From Sinorhizobium americanum (GTDB taxonomy: Bacteria > Pseudomonadota > Alphaproteobacteria > Rhizobiales > Rhizobiaceae), in contig NZ_LNQC01000075.1 in NCBI RefSeq assembly GCF_001651855.1, forward strand, positions 138,644-202,643: a stretch of DNA of 64,000 nt, read 5' to 3'. Position numbers and translations under genes: made by a program. The notes below the pieces were generated by a model, which worked only from the letters and a program-made list of their open reading frames with translations, made no database searches and was not told the DNA's origin. Below, one piece after another: positions 46,240 to 56,535 of this stretch (its first letter is position 1; every line of letters begins with the position of its first letter).

Positions 46240-48552
46240 TCAGGCGGGATGGCTTGCCTCGACCACTGCAAGAGCGGCCATGTTGACGACGCCGCGGGAA
46301 GTGACGGAGGGAGAAAGGATGTGGGCCGGCAGCGCCGAGCCGAGCAGGATCGGCCCGACATGGAGGCTGTCGGTCATGGTCTTGACGACACCGAGGGTGA
46401 TGTTGGCGGCGTCCAGATTGGGGAAGACGAGCAGGTTGGCTTCGCCCTTCAACGTGCTGTTCGGCATCACCCGCTCGCGCAGTGTTTCGGAGATCGCCGC
46501 GTCGCCGTGCATTTCGCCGTCGACCTCGAGATCGGGCGCCAGCTCGCGGACGATCTTGAGCGCGGCGCGCATCTTGGCGGCGCTCTCGGATTCGCGCGAC
46601 CCGAAATTCGAATGGGAAACAAGCGCAGCGCGCGGCGTGATCCCAAAGCGGCGTATTTCGCCGGCAGCCATCACGGTCGTCTGGGCGATCTCTTCGGCGC
46701 TGGGGCTGAAGCTCACATAGGTGTCGGTGAAGAAGGTCGCGCCGCGCTGGGAGATCAACAGGCTGAGCGCCGAGAAGTCGAGGACGCCGGGCTTCTTGCC
46801 GATGATCTGCGAAACGTCGCGCAGGTGTCGGCTGTAGCGCCCTTCGACGCCGCAGATCAATGCGTCCGCTTCACCGCGCTTGACTGCCAGCGCACCGATC
46901 ACCGTCGTGTTCGTGCGCACGATCGTGCGGGCGGCTTCCGGAATGACACCGAGACGGCCGACCAGCGTGAAGTATTCCTCGACGTAGTCGCGATAGCGCG
47001 GATCGCCTTCCGGATTGACCACCTCGAAGTCGACATCGGGACGAATTCTGAGACCGTAGCGGCGCAGGCGGGTTTCGATGATCTGCGGGCGGCCGATCAG
47101 GATCGGCTTGGCCGTGCCTTCTTCCAGGAGCACCTGGGCGGCGCGCAATACCCGTTCATCTTCCCCTTCGGCGAAGATGACGCGGTTCTTCGGGGCGTTC
47201 TTGGCGGCTGCGAAAACCGGCTTCATGATGAAGCCGGAGCGGAAGACGAAGCGGTTGAGCTTGTCGAGATAGGCGTCGAAATCCTGGATCGGACGGGTGG
47301 CGACGCCGCTTTCGGCAGCCGCCTTGGCAACGGCCGGGGCGATGCGCAGGATCAACCGCTGGTCGAAGGGCGAGGGGATGAGGTAGTCGGGTCCAAAGAC
47401 CGGCGTTTCCCCTGAATAGGCACGGGCCGCGACATCCGACGGTTCCTCGCGCGCGAGGCCGGCGATAGCCCGCACCGCCGCCATCTTCATCTCTTCGTTA
47501 ATGGTGCGCGCGCCGCAATCGAGCGCGCCGCGGAAGATATGCGGGAAGCAGAGAACGTTGTTGACTTGGTTCGGGAAGTCGGAGCGTCCCGTGCAGATCA
47601 TCGCATCCGGCCGGGCCGCGCGGGCAACTTCCGGCATGATTTCCGGCGTCGGGTTGGCGAGCGCCATGATCAGCGGCTTCTCGGCCATCTGGGCGAGCAG
47701 TTCGGGCTTGAGGACGCCGGCCGCCGAAAGCCCCAGGAAGACGTCGGCGCCGCCGATGCTGTCGGCAAGCACGCGATTGGCGCTGTCCCGTGCGTAGACC
47801 GCCTTCCATTCGTCCATCAGAACCTCGCGGCCCTTGTAGACGAGGCCCTCGAGGTCATGGACCCAGATGTTTTCGCGCTTGGCGCCGAGGGTGACGAGAA
47901 GGTTGAGGCAGGCAAGGGCCGCGGCGCCGGCGCCCGAGGCGACGATCTTCGCTTTGGCGATGTCCTTGCCGGCGAGTTCCAGGCCGTTCAGGACGGCGGC
48001 GGCGACGATGATCGCTGTTCCGTGCTGGTCGTCATGGAAGACGGGAATGTCCATCTTCTCGCGCAGGCGGCGCTCGACCTCGAAACATTCCGGGGCCTTG
48101 ATGTCTTCGAGATTGATGCCGCCGAAGGTCGGCTCCAGCGCGGAAACCACGTCGACCATGCGTTCGACGGTTGGTGCGTCGATCTCGATATCGAAGACAT
48201 CGATGCCGGCGAATTTCTTGAAGAGGACCGCCTTGCCTTCCATGACCGGCTTGGAGGCGAGGGGACCGATATTGCCGAGGCCGAGCACGGCGGTGCCGTT
48301 CGAGACGACGGCGACGAGGTTCGAGCGGGCGGTGAAATCGGCGGCGCTCTCCGGGTCGTCCCTGATGGCAAGGCAGGGGGCGGCGACGCCGGGCGAATAG
48401 GCGAGCGCCAGATCGCGCTGGTTGCCGAGCGGCTTGGTGGGCTGGATCTCGAGCTTGCCCGGGCGGGGGTAGCGGTGGAAGAAGAGTGCCTGCTGGTCGA
48501 TGTCTCCGCTCGCCGGAGCCGATTGAGGTTTCGCTTTGTCGCCCGTGGTCAT
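46240..48552 (-). CDS. dme: NAD-dependent malic enzyme with C-terminal phosphotransacetylase-like domain
   Basis: A 770-residue enzyme that oxidatively decarboxylates malate to pyruvate; in S. meliloti Dme is needed for nitrogen fixation in nodules. The N-terminal malic domain (about 20-160) has [13 protein letters not shown] and [26 protein letters not shown]. The NAD domain (about 165-425) has [22 protein letters not shown] and [10 protein letters not shown]. The C-terminal half (about 430-770) is a phosphate acetyl/butaryltransferase fold with [14 protein letters not shown]. This fused form is typical of rhizobial DME and TME. The upstream order with sinR, sinI matches S. meliloti. Confidence 0.95.
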   Translation of the reverse strand: MTTGDKAKPQSAPASGDIDQQALFFHRYPRPGKLEIQPTKPLGNQRDLALAYSPGVAAPCLAIRDDPESAADFTARSNLVAVVSNGTAVLGLGNIGPLASKPVMEGKAVLFKKFAGIDVFDIEIDAPTVERMVDVVSALEPTFGGINLEDIKAPECFEVERRLREKMDIPVFHDDQHGTAIIVAAAVLNGLELAGKDIAKAKIVASGAGAAALACLNLLVTLGAKRENIWVHDLEGLVYKGREVLMDEWKAVYARDSANRVLADSIGGADVFLGLSAAGVLKPELLAQMAEKPLIMALANPTPEIMPEVARAARPDAMICTGRSDFPNQVNNVLCFPHIFRGALDCGARTINEEMKMAAVRAIAGLAREEPSDVAARAYSGETPVFGPDYLIPSPFDQRLILRIAPAVAKAAAESGVATRPIQDFDAYLDKLNRFVFRSGFIMKPVFAAAKNAPKNRVIFAEGEDERVLRAAQVLLEEGTAKPILIGRPQIIETRLRRYGLRIRPDVDFEVVNPEGDPRYRDYVEEYFTLVGRLGVIPEAARTIVRTNTTVIGALAVKRGEADALICGVEGRYSRHLRDVSQIIGKKPGVLDFSALSLLISQRGATFFTDTYVSFSPSAEEIAQTTVMAAGEIRRFGITPRAALVSHSNFGSRESESAAKMRAALKIVRELAPDLEVDGEMHGDAAISETLRERVMPNSTLKGEANLLVFPNLDAANITLGVVKTMTDSLHVGPILLGSALPAHILSPSVTSRGVVNMAALAVVEASHPA

Positions 48553-48730
48553 GCCGTCACATCCCCGTTTCTGGATCGGGGGCCTTTTGGCACGAATTCC
48601 CGCCCGCGTACAGTTTCACGGCAGCGCTTTTCGTCAGCCCGACCCGGTCCGCCGAATTCCGGTGTCATCTTCCTGAAACACGAGTCTGGTTTTGACGAGG
48701 CGAGACAAAGCTCGAGAAGGCGAGGATCTC

Positions 48731-49567
48731 ATGGTTGCGGTAACGGGATCTCAACAGAATCCGGTTCGGAAATTGCGGACGCTGTTCATCTCCGACCTCC
48801 ATCTGGGCTCGAAGGCGGCGAAGACGGATTATCTTATCGACTTCCTGCGCCACCATGAGGCCGAGACCATCATTCTCGTCGGCGATATCGTCGACGGCTG
48901 GCGGTTAAAGCGCAGCTGGTACTGGCCGCAGAACTGCAATGACGTCGTTCAGAAGCTGCTGCGCAAGGCGCGCAAGGGGTCGCGCATCATCTATATCCCG
49001 GGCAACCACGACGAGTTCATGAGGGATTTTCCGGGCGTCCACTTTGGCGGCATCGAGGTCGCGGCGCGCCACATGCATCAGGGCGCGGACGGGCGCAACT
49101 ATCTCGTGCTGCATGGCGACGAATTCGACGTCGTCGTGCGCAACGCGCGTGTGCTCGCCTATCTCGGCGACTGGGCCTACGATACGGCAATCGCCATCAA
49201 TATCGGCCTTGCCGCCATTCGCCGCCGCCTCGGCATGCCCTATTGGTCGTTTTCGTCCTGGGCAAAGCTGCAGGTCAAGCACGCGGTGAATTTCATCGGA
49301 GAGTTCCAGAAGGTCGTCGCGGAGGAAGCCCGCCGGCATCACGCCCAGGGCGTGATCTGCGGCCACATCCACCACGCCGTGATCGAGGATATCGACGAGA
49401 TCCGCTACATCAATACCGGTGACTGGGTCGAAAGCTGCACCGCGATCGCCGAGCATTTCGACGGCACGATGGAACTGATCATCTGGCATAGCCTTCGGGG
49501 AATGGCGGCGGTGGAGACCTCGGCCGACGACTTGCCCGTGACGTTGGCGGCGCCGCAGGCAGCCTGA
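48731..49567 (+). CDS. LpxH-like UDP-2,3-diacylglucosamine diphosphatase family metallophosphatase
   Basis: A 278-residue calcineurin-like phosphoesterase. The metal-binding motifs are in order: ISDLHLGSKA (DxH, about 20-29), LVGDIVDGWRLKRSWYW (GD), YIPGNHDEF (GNHD), VLHGDEFD and VICGHIHHAVIE. The RSWYWPQ insertion is typical of LpxH-like proteins. It may cleave UDP-diacylglucosamine in lipid A synthesis, though in alphaproteobacteria LpxI usually does this, so the substrate is uncertain. The ATG at 48731 follows GAGG. Divergent from dme. Confidence 0.88.
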   Translation: MVAVTGSQQNPVRKLRTLFISDLHLGSKAAKTDYLIDFLRHHEAETIILVGDIVDGWRLKRSWYWPQNCNDVVQKLLRKARKGSRIIYIPGNHDEFMRDFPGVHFGGIEVAARHMHQGADGRNYLVLHGDEFDVVVRNARVLAYLGDWAYDTAIAINIGLAAIRRRLGMPYWSFSSWAKLQVKHAVNFIGEFQKVVAEEARRHHAQGVICGHIHHAVIEDIDEIRYINTGDWVESCTAIAEHFDGTMELIIWHSLRGMAAVETSADDLPVTLAAPQAA

Positions 49568-49673
49568 GGTTCTCCGTACCAAGCCTTGAGCCTCACCAAA
49601 GTGGCTAAAACTAGCGGCTGGCGAGCTGGCGGATATCCGTGCTAGACGTTGCCCACAGCCATCAGGTCCTCCC

Positions 49674-50894
49674 ATGATTCCCGCATCAGCGCCCCCCGTC
49701 CTGGGGCCTCCGCCGCGTTATTTCGCGCTCCGCATCGCGTTGCTCTTCTGCGCGCCGTTGATCGTCAACGGCTTCGCCATGCCGTATTTCCCGGTCTGGC
49801 TCAGCAGCCTGTCGATGAGCGATTTCGAGATCGGCGTGGTGCTTGCCGTGCCGATGTTCATCCGCGTCATCACGGCGCCATTGGCGGGTGTTCTGGCAGA
49901 CCGGCTCGGCGAGCGCACCATCGTGCTGATCTGGTCGGGCTGCTTCTCGCTTGGGCTCGCCTTCGTTCTCTTCTTCGCCAAGGACTTCTGGCCGGTGCTG
50001 GTGATCTACGCGCTGCAGTCGGCCGCCTATTCGCCTTACCTCCCGATCGTCGAGGCGATAGCGCTTTCGGGCGTGCGCCGCTGGGGTTTCGACTATGCGC
50101 AGATGCGCGTCTGGGGGTCGATCGCCTTTATCGGCGCGACGATGCTCGGTGGCTGGATGATCGGCTTCCTCGGCGGTGCAATGGTGCTGCCGGCGATGGC
50201 TGTCGGTTTCGGCCTGACTGTTGCGATGGCCTGCGCTGCTCCGCGCATCGGCCGTCCACGCAGACCTTCGCCGATCACGGCGATCACCGAAGCGCCGCCG
50301 CAATCGCTAAGGCAGCCCGATTTGCAACTGCTTTTGATCGGCGTCACGCTGGTCAACAGCAGCCATGCGATGCTGTTCGCGTTCTCGGCCATCTATTGGC
50401 AGCAGATCGGCTATAGCGGCACCCAAATCGGCGCCCTGTGGAGTGCCGGGGTGGCGGCTGAAGTGCTGATGTTCTTCTTCGCCAAGGCCATTACCAGGCG
50501 CTTCAGCGTCTGGGCGATGATCTTTTCCGGCTGCCTGCTGGCGGTTGTGCGCTGGCTTATCTTTCCATTGGACCTGGGCTTCTCGGGCTATTTCGTCCTG
50601 CAGTGCTTCCATGCCTTCACCTATGCGATCATGCACACCGGCATGCAACACAAGCTCGTCGAGAGGGTCGCAGAAGAGCAGGAGGCTTCCGCACAGGGCC
50701 TCTACTTCTTTTATACCGGCATCTTCACGGCGATCTTCACGTTCATGTCCGGCTATTTCTACGCCTGGTTCGGGGTGACTGGTTTCTATTCGATGTCGGT
50801 CGTGGCCCTGTTCGGGTCCTGCTTCGCCTTTGCCGGTTGGTATCTTCAGCCCCACAGGCTCGGCTCAGGCGGGAAGACGAGCGAAGCTTCGTAG
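49674..50894 (+). CDS. MFS transporter (MFS_1_like, 3-phenylpropionate/nucleoside permease type)
   Basis: A 406-residue membrane protein with about 12 helices. The loop 2-3 motif GVLADRLGERTIVL (about 65-78) and the YAQMRVWGSIAFI segment are characteristic of the MFS_1_like subfamily, which also covers E. coli HcaT and nucleoside:H+ symporters. C-terminal helices include TYAIMHTGMQHKLVERV. Substrate unknown. Its 3' end overlaps the convergent epimerase gene by 49 bases. Confidence 0.88.
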   Translation: MIPASAPPVLGPPPRYFALRIALLFCAPLIVNGFAMPYFPVWLSSLSMSDFEIGVVLAVPMFIRVITAPLAGVLADRLGERTIVLIWSGCFSLGLAFVLFFAKDFWPVLVIYALQSAAYSPYLPIVEAIALSGVRRWGFDYAQMRVWGSIAFIGATMLGGWMIGFLGGAMVLPAMAVGFGLTVAMACAAPRIGRPRRPSPITAITEAPPQSLRQPDLQLLLIGVTLVNSSHAMLFAFSAIYWQQIGYSGTQIGALWSAGVAAEVLMFFFAKAITRRFSVWAMIFSGCLLAVVRWLIFPLDLGFSGYFVLQCFHAFTYAIMHTGMQHKLVERVAEEQEASAQGLYFFYTGIFTAIFTFMSGYFYAWFGVTGFYSMSVVALFGSCFAFAGWYLQPHRLGSGGKTSEAS

Positions 50895-51829
50895 CGGAGC
50901 CCCGGGCTTCGGTCTTGCGCCAGCAGCAGCGGGCCGTCGAGATCGACGAAGTCGGCTCCCTGCGCGACGAGGACGGCTGGAGCCATGGCGAGCGAACTGC
51001 CCACCATGCAGCCGACCATGATCTTCAGGCCGAGCGCCCGGGCCTCTTCGCGCATGCGCAGCGCCTCGGTAAGCCCGCCGGTCTTGTCGAGCTTGATGTT
51101 AACCGCGTCGTAGCGCCCCACGAGCGCCTTCAGGTCTGCGGTCGCATGCACGCTTTCATCAGCGCAGACCGGAACGGAGCGGGTTGCGGAGCCCAACGCC
51201 TCGTCGCGCCCCGCCGGCAGGGGTTGCTCGATGAGCGCGATACCGGCCTTCGTGCAGACGGCAAAATGCAAGGCGAGGTTTTCCGGCGTCCAGCCTTCGT
51301 TGGCATCAAGGATGATGCTGCTTTTCGGTGCGCCTTTCCGCACGGCGCGGATTCGCGACGTGTCGTCAGCGGTTCCGACCTTGACCTTCAGGAGCTCCCG
51401 ATGGGCGTATCTTGCGGCCTGAGCCATCATCTCTTCGGGCTCGGCGAGCGAAATGGTGTAGGCGGTCGTCAGGGCAATCGGATCGGCGAGCCCGGCGAGC
51501 GCAGCGGCCGATCTGTTCGCCCGCTTGGCCTCGAGATCCCAGAACGCGCAATCGACGGCATTGCGGGCGGCACCGGGTTTCATCGATTGCTGCAAGTCAA
51601 GCCGCGTGATGCCCGATTCGATCAGCGCTCCAGCGGCTTCGATCTCGCTCAGGACCGATTCGATCGATTCGCCATAGCGGCCATAGGGAACGCATTCGCC
51701 CCGCCCGGTGACGGTGCCGTCGCTGATCGTGCAGGTGACCACGCTCGCCGTCGTCTTCGAGCCGCGGGAGATGGTGAAGGTGCCGGCGATTGGAAAATGG
51801 TCGACGGTGGCAGAAAGCGAGTTCGGCAT
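50846..51829 (-). CDS. dgcA: Dipeptide epimerase / N-acetylglutamate racemase-like enolase-superfamily enzyme (DgcA type)
   Basis: A 327-residue member of the mandelate-racemase/muconate-lactonising group. The catalytic lysines are in LLKVKVG (about 156) and NIKLDKTGG (about 247); metal ligands are DANEGW (Asp), IEQPLP (Glu) and CADESVH (Asp/Glu). This is the L-Ala-D/L-Glu epimerase pattern, and rhizobial homologues are named DgcA, an N-acetyl-Glu racemase. The partner dgcN is not adjacent. The ATG at 51829 is used; the frame is open far upstream without homology. The 3' end overlaps the MFS gene. Confidence 0.85.
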   Translation of the reverse strand: MPNSLSATVDHFPIAGTFTISRGSKTTASVVTCTISDGTVTGRGECVPYGRYGESIESVLSEIEAAGALIESGITRLDLQQSMKPGAARNAVDCAFWDLEAKRANRSAAALAGLADPIALTTAYTISLAEPEEMMAQAARYAHRELLKVKVGTADDTSRIRAVRKGAPKSSIILDANEGWTPENLALHFAVCTKAGIALIEQPLPAGRDEALGSATRSVPVCADESVHATADLKALVGRYDAVNIKLDKTGGLTEALRMREEARALGLKIMVGCMVGSSLAMAPAVLVAQGADFVDLDGPLLLAQDRSPGLRYEASLVFPPEPSLWG

Positions 51830-52000
51830 TGTTGTTCTCTCACGGGGTACGTGACTTAGCGGCGCCCGCTCTGTCCCGGACGCGCGGTCGCGCCGGCGCG
51901 CTGTGTCTTTTCGGCCGCACAAAGCCTGCGGTACGGCTTTGAATCGATGGGTGATTTTGTCCTGGGATCGAATCTGGTTTAAGAGATTACTGAATAGCAA

Positions 52001-53173
52001 GTGAAAGACCAAGATCACGTGACGCGAAAGCCATCCCAGAAGGCTGCCGATGTCGTCCTCGCCGAGGCCGACGGGGAGACGGGCCGACGCTATGTGTTCA
52101 GCGGCGACTGGCGGCACCAATCGGCGGAAGCCATGTCCGACAAGCTGAAGCGGCTCGGAAAGCCGGCCGGCGGCCGAAACGAGTTCGATTTTTCCGGGAT
52201 CACCGGCATGGATACGGCCGGCGCCTGGATCATCCGGCGCTTCATGAACGGGCTCGGCAGCGAGAACGGGGGCGAGGTTCGCTTCGCCGGCGGCGGGGAG
52301 CGCTATGTCGAACTCGTGCGCGCCCTGCCCAAGGAATTGCGGCAGCCCGAGCGTTCGAAGCGGAAGGACCCGCTTTTCCAGCGGTTGTTTGCACCGATCG
52401 GTGAGGTGACCGTATCGATTTGGACCGATACGGTTGCCGCGATGTATATTCTCGGCTCGGCGGTGCGCGGGGCGCAGATGAAGCTCGGGCGTCACGCCGG
52501 CGTTTCGCCTGCCGCGATCGTCCACCAGATCGACCGCATGGGCGTGATGGCGACACCCATCATCACGCTGATGTCGTTCCTGATAGGCGCCATCATCGCG
52601 CAGCAGGGGGCCTTTCAGCTCCGATCTTTCGGGGCGGAAATCTTCGTCGTCGACCTCGTCGGCATCCTGCAACTGCGCGAAATCGGCGTGCTGCTGACGG
52701 CGATCATGATTGCGGGCCGTTCGGGCAGCGCGATCACGGCCGAGATCGGCTCGATGAAAATGCGCGAGGAGGTCGACGCGCTGAAGGTCATGGGGTTGAG
52801 CCCGGTCGGCGTGCTCGTCTTTCCGCGCCTCGTGGCACTGACGATCGTGCTGCCGCTCTTGACCATCATCGCGAATTTCGCCGCTCTGGCCGGGGCGGCG
52901 CTGGTTGCCTGGAGCTATTCGGGCATCACCATACCGACGTTCCTCGCTCGACTGCAGGAGGCCGTCGATTTCTCCTCGGTGGCGGCCGGCATGATCAAGG
53001 CGCCTTTCATGGCGCTGATCATCGGTGTCGTCGCGGCGGTCGAGGGGCTGAAGGTCGGCGGCAGCGCGGAATCGCTCGGGCGGCGTGTGACATCGTCGGT
53101 CGTCAAATCAATCTTCGTCGTCATCCTCATCGACGGACTTTTCGCGATGTTCTACGCGGCGATCGATTTCTGA
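52001..53173 (+). CDS. mlaE: Mla-type lipid ABC transporter permease with N-terminal STAS domain
   Basis: A 390-residue inner-membrane subunit. Residues about 25-115 are a STAS/MlaB-like domain (FSGITGMDTAGAWIIRRFM), fused to the MlaE permease domain (about 130-390) with VVDLVGILQLREIGVLLTAIMIAGRSGSAITAEIGSM, the family signature. The transporter moves phospholipid between membranes. The fusion supplies the function that in E. coli is a separate small MlaB protein. Start GTG 52001 (residues MKDQDHV); the ribosome binding site is weak. First gene of mlaE-mlaF-mlaD-lipoprotein. Confidence 0.93.
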   Translation: MKDQDHVTRKPSQKAADVVLAEADGETGRRYVFSGDWRHQSAEAMSDKLKRLGKPAGGRNEFDFSGITGMDTAGAWIIRRFMNGLGSENGGEVRFAGGGERYVELVRALPKELRQPERSKRKDPLFQRLFAPIGEVTVSIWTDTVAAMYILGSAVRGAQMKLGRHAGVSPAAIVHQIDRMGVMATPIITLMSFLIGAIIAQQGAFQLRSFGAEIFVVDLVGILQLREIGVLLTAIMIAGRSGSAITAEIGSMKMREEVDALKVMGLSPVGVLVFPRLVALTIVLPLLTIIANFAALAGAALVAWSYSGITIPTFLARLQEAVDFSSVAAGMIKAPFMALIIGVVAAVEGLKVGGSAESLGRRVTSSVVKSIFVVILIDGLFAMFYAAIDF

Positions 53174-53185
53174 GGCGGACGTACA

Positions 53186-53995
53186 ATGGTTCAGGCGGTC
53201 ATGGACAAGCAATTCGAGCAGGCGGCGGGGCGCGAAAGCATCCTCTCCGTTCGCGACCTGACCGTCGGTTTCGGCGACAATATCGTCCTCGACAAGCTCA
53301 ATCTCGACGTGCTGCGCGGGGAAATCCTCGGCTTCGTCGGAGCTTCCGGTACCGGCAAGTCTGTCCTGATGCGTACGGTCCTCAGGCTGCTGCCGAAGCG
53401 CTCCGGCACGATCAAGATTCTCGGTGCGGAATACGACAAGGTGAGTGAGGAGGAACGCATCGCGCTCGACATGCGGCTCGGCGTGCTCTTCCAGCATGGC
53501 GCGCTCTTTTCCGCACTTACGGTGCGGGAGAACATCCAGGTGCCGATGCGGGAGTATCTCGACCTGCCGCAGGAGTTGATGGATGAACTGGCGCGCCTGA
53601 AGATCGAATTGGTGGGCTTAGCACCGGAAGCGGCGGAAAAATACCCGTCCGAGCTTTCCGGCGGCATGATCAAGCGCGCCGCCCTCGCACGGGCGCTGGC
53701 GCTCGATCCGGACCTCGTCTTCCTCGACGAGCCGACGTCGGGCCTCGATCCGATCGGGGCAGCGGAGTTCGACGAGTTGATCGCCAAGCTGCGGGACACG
53801 CTTGGATTGACCGTGTATATGGTGACTCACGATCTGGATAGCCTCTTCTCGGTTTGCGACCGGATCGCCGTCCTAGGCCAGAAGCGCGTCCTGGTCGAGG
53901 GCACCATCGAGGACATGCTTGCCTGCGACGAGCCGTGGGTGAAATCCTATTTCCGCGGCAAGCGGGCGAGGGCGATCGTGCGCGAGCACGGTTGA
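53186..53995 (+). CDS. mlaF: Mla-type lipid ABC transporter ATP-binding protein
   Basis: A 269-residue ATPase. Walker A GASGTGKS (about 51-58), Q-loop LFQHGALFS, signature LSGGMIKRAALARAL, Walker B LVFLDEPTSGLD and H-loop VTHDLDSL are present. The motif LSGGM and the FQHGALF segment are typical of the MlaF/Mkl group. It begins 12 bases after the permease stop. It powers lipid transport by MlaE across the inner membrane and works with the MCE protein encoded next. Confidence 0.95.
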   Translation: MVQAVMDKQFEQAAGRESILSVRDLTVGFGDNIVLDKLNLDVLRGEILGFVGASGTGKSVLMRTVLRLLPKRSGTIKILGAEYDKVSEEERIALDMRLGVLFQHGALFSALTVRENIQVPMREYLDLPQELMDELARLKIELVGLAPEAAEKYPSELSGGMIKRAALARALALDPDLVFLDEPTSGLDPIGAAEFDELIAKLRDTLGLTVYMVTHDLDSLFSVCDRIAVLGQKRVLVEGTIEDMLACDEPWVKSYFRGKRARAIVREHG

Positions 53996-54078
53996 TCCGG
54001 AACGTGATAAAATAGGCGGCGCGAGGTGTGTCGCACCAGGGTGATATGGCGGCGGGGCCGCAGAGGTAGTCTGAGCCG

Positions 54079-55449
54079 ATGGAAACTAAAGCGAATTATG
54101 CCATTGTCGGCTTTTTCACGGTGTTCGTGATCGCCGCTGCCTTCGGCTTCGTCTACTGGATGTCGCAATACGGCAGAAGCGGCGAGATGGTCGAACTCGT
54201 CGTCAACATTCCGGGCTCTGCCAACGGCCTGTCGGTAGGCTCGCCGGTGCGCTTCAACGGGATCAATGTCGGCTCCGTCCGCAGCCTTGCGATCGACGCC
54301 AACGATCCGCGCTACTCGATCGCCATCACGGAGGTTTCGGCCGATGCGCCGGTGCTGAAGTCGACAAGGGCGACGCTGGAGATCCAGGGCTTGACAGGGG
54401 CAGCCTATATCGAGCTCAGCGGCGGCCGAAAGGGCGACGAAAACATCCTCAAGTCCGCGCTCGAGAACGGCACGCAGGCGCGTATCCTTGCCGACCAGTC
54501 GAGCGTCACCAGCCTGCTCGCGACCGCCGACCAGATTCTTGATCGGGCGAACAGCGCCATCGGCGACATCCAGGGCTTCGTCACGGAAGTTCGTGGCCCG
54601 CTGACCTCGACAATCGGCAATGCGCAGCGGTTCTCCAAGGCGCTGGCGGACAATTCCGACGCGATCGATCAATTCCTGAAGAGCGTCGAGGAGTTGTCGG
54701 GGTCGGTCAGTGCGGCCTCGAAGAAGCTCGATACCACTCTTGCAAGCGCCGACAGGCTGATCAAGTCGGTCGATCCGAAGAAGATCGACACGATCGTCAG
54801 CAATGTCGAAGAGGTGAGCAACGACCTCAAGGCCGCTTCCGGCGGCGTTTCGGAGGCGATCGCCGGCTTCAAGCGCACAGTCGACACCTATGACCAGTTC
54901 GGCAAGAACGCGCAGCAGACCTTGAAGCGTGTCGACGCGCTGGTGGCTGCGGTCGACACCCAGAAAGTCGGGCTGGTCGTCAACGACATCTCCGCGGCAA
55001 GCGCCGATGCCCGCAAGGTTGCCTCTCAGGTATCCGAGTTTGCCAACAAGATTTCCGCCCGTCAGGAAGACATCGACCAGACGATCACCGATTTCACGGA
55101 GATGTCGAACAAGCTGAATGCGGCATCAAACCGTGTCGACGGCATACTCGCGAAGGTCGACGGCTTCCTCGGAGACGCGAATGCGCCGTCGCTTTCGGCC
55201 GAGGCGCGCGCGACGCTTGAATCGTTCCGCCGCATGGCCGACAACCTCAACGCCCAGATCGGTCCGATCACCGACAACCTGAAGCGCTTCTCCAATTCCG
55301 GTCTGCGGGACGTGGAGACGCTTGTCACGGAAACGCGGCGGACGGTGCAGAGCCTGCAGAGTACGATTTCCAATTTCGATCGAAATCCACAGCGCCTGCT
55401 ATTCGGCGGCGAAACTGTTAAACAATATGATGGCCGCACGCGACGGTGA
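54079..55449 (+). CDS. mlaD: MCE-domain periplasmic lipid-binding protein (MlaD-like)
   Basis: A 456-residue protein with one N-terminal membrane helix (VGFFTVFVIAAAFGFVYWM, about 10-28), an MCE domain (about 38-115, GLSVGSPVRFNGINVGSVRSL) and a long helical C-terminal region (about 150-440) with many heptad-like repeats. This tail is much longer than in E. coli MlaD (about 183 residues) and could form an extended helical tube spanning the periplasm. It starts 83 bases after mlaF. Confidence 0.93.
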   Translation: METKANYAIVGFFTVFVIAAAFGFVYWMSQYGRSGEMVELVVNIPGSANGLSVGSPVRFNGINVGSVRSLAIDANDPRYSIAITEVSADAPVLKSTRATLEIQGLTGAAYIELSGGRKGDENILKSALENGTQARILADQSSVTSLLATADQILDRANSAIGDIQGFVTEVRGPLTSTIGNAQRFSKALADNSDAIDQFLKSVEELSGSVSAASKKLDTTLASADRLIKSVDPKKIDTIVSNVEEVSNDLKAASGGVSEAIAGFKRTVDTYDQFGKNAQQTLKRVDALVAAVDTQKVGLVVNDISAASADARKVASQVSEFANKISARQEDIDQTITDFTEMSNKLNAASNRVDGILAKVDGFLGDANAPSLSAEARATLESFRRMADNLNAQIGPITDNLKRFSNSGLRDVETLVTETRRTVQSLQSTISNFDRNPQRLLFGGETVKQYDGRTRR

Positions 55450-55529
55450 TTCGCTGATTACCGGTCGCGGGCAGGTTGCGTGGGGGCGGGGAGCCGGACG
55501 GCGCCGCGTTGTTTGGGGATGATGTGCGT

Positions 55530-56147
55530 ATGGGTTTTCCGGGTCTGGTAGCGTGGCGTGGTGCGGGAGCGGCCCGGATTGCCGCGATTCTTTCATTGGC
55601 GACGATGCTGACGGGCTGCGGTACGCGCCAGGCGGTCAACGATACGTTCAGCCTGGCATCGGTGCCCGTCGTCGAACGTGCGGCCGGAACGAACCGTCAG
55701 ATCCTCGTGCCGGAACCGACGGCCCTGAAGACGCTCGGTAGCGACCAGATCGTCGTCCGGCTGTCGAGATCGGAGCTGCAATATCTCGCCGGAGCCCAAT
55801 GGGGCGACAGCCTGCCGCGCCTCGTGCAGGATCGGCTTGTCCAGACTTTCGACAATACCGGCAGGGTTCGTGGCGTCGGCAAGCCGGGCCAGGGCCTTGC
55901 CATCGACTATCAGCTCGTCACCGAACTCCGCGCCTTCGAGATTTCCACCGACGGGCCGGATACGGCGGTGGTCGAGATCTTCGCCAAGATTTTGGACGAT
56001 CGCACCGGCACCGTGCGCAGGCAGCAGGAATTCCGTGCCGTCGCGCCGGTGCAGGGTGCTGGAAATCCGGCCTTTGTCACAGCCCTCGATGCGGCATTTG
56101 CCCAGGTGGCAGCTGATATTGTGGGCTGGACGCTGCAGTCCATCTAA
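55530..56147 (+). CDS. ABC-type transport auxiliary lipoprotein
   Basis: A 205-residue outer-membrane or periplasmic lipoprotein. The signal peptide ends in the lipobox MLTGC (Cys about 30). The rest matches the ABC_trans_aux (PqiC-like) family, with FSLASVPVVERAAG, RLSRSELQYLAGAQWGDSLPRLVQDRL and a C-terminal FRAVAPV segment. It presumably completes the MCE lipid transport path to the outer membrane. Start ATG 55530; an in-frame GTG at 55524 has GGGGA at better spacing. A CGGCCG-based hairpin (56154-56173) follows before the convergent BON gene. Confidence 0.88.
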   Translation: MGFPGLVAWRGAGAARIAAILSLATMLTGCGTRQAVNDTFSLASVPVVERAAGTNRQILVPEPTALKTLGSDQIVVRLSRSELQYLAGAQWGDSLPRLVQDRLVQTFDNTGRVRGVGKPGQGLAIDYQLVTELRAFEISTDGPDTAVVEIFAKILDDRTGTVRRQQEFRAVAPVQGAGNPAFVTALDAAFAQVAADIVGWTLQSI

Positions 56148-56187
56148 GCTCGGCGGCCGAAACGGGGCGGCCGTCGGTAGGCGGAGT

Positions 56188-56466
56188 TCACCCGCTGCCA
56201 ACTTTCGAGAGCGCGATACGGTTGAGCACTTCGCCGGCGCCTGCGACCGACTTTACCGCTTCCTCTGCGCGGAGGATTTCGTCTTTTGTGGCAACGGTGC
56301 CGCCGAGCAGGACCGTGTTGCCAGTGCAGGTCACCGTGACGTCGGCCGCGTCAAGGCCCGGCGCGACGGCGAGGCAATGGGCAACCCTTCGCTCCAGTTC
56401 CGCCGGGTGGTCGGGGGTTACTCTTTCGGGCTCCTGGCCGAAGAATGTGCGCTTCTTGAATATCAT
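56188..56466 (-). CDS. BON-domain protein
   Basis: A 92-residue protein starting MIFKKRTFFGQEPERV and containing a BON domain (about 25-90): DAADVTVTCTGNTVLLGGTVATKDEILRAEEAVKSVAGAGEVLNRI, here quoted in part only as the GNTVLLGGTVAT and AGAGEVLNRI ends. BON domains bind membranes or act as periplasmic linkers; there is no signal peptide here. It lies 69 bases downstream of hemF on the same strand. Function unknown. Confidence 0.8.
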   Translation of the reverse strand: MIFKKRTFFGQEPERVTPDHPAELERRVAHCLAVAPGLDAADVTVTCTGNTVLLGGTVATKDEILRAEEAVKSVAGAGEVLNRIALSKVGSG

Positions 56467-56535
56467 GCGGCGATCACTCCGTCGTTGCGGAGAAAACGCC
56501 GCAAGCGGGGATTTGTTCGCGTCTTCGTTGAGCAA

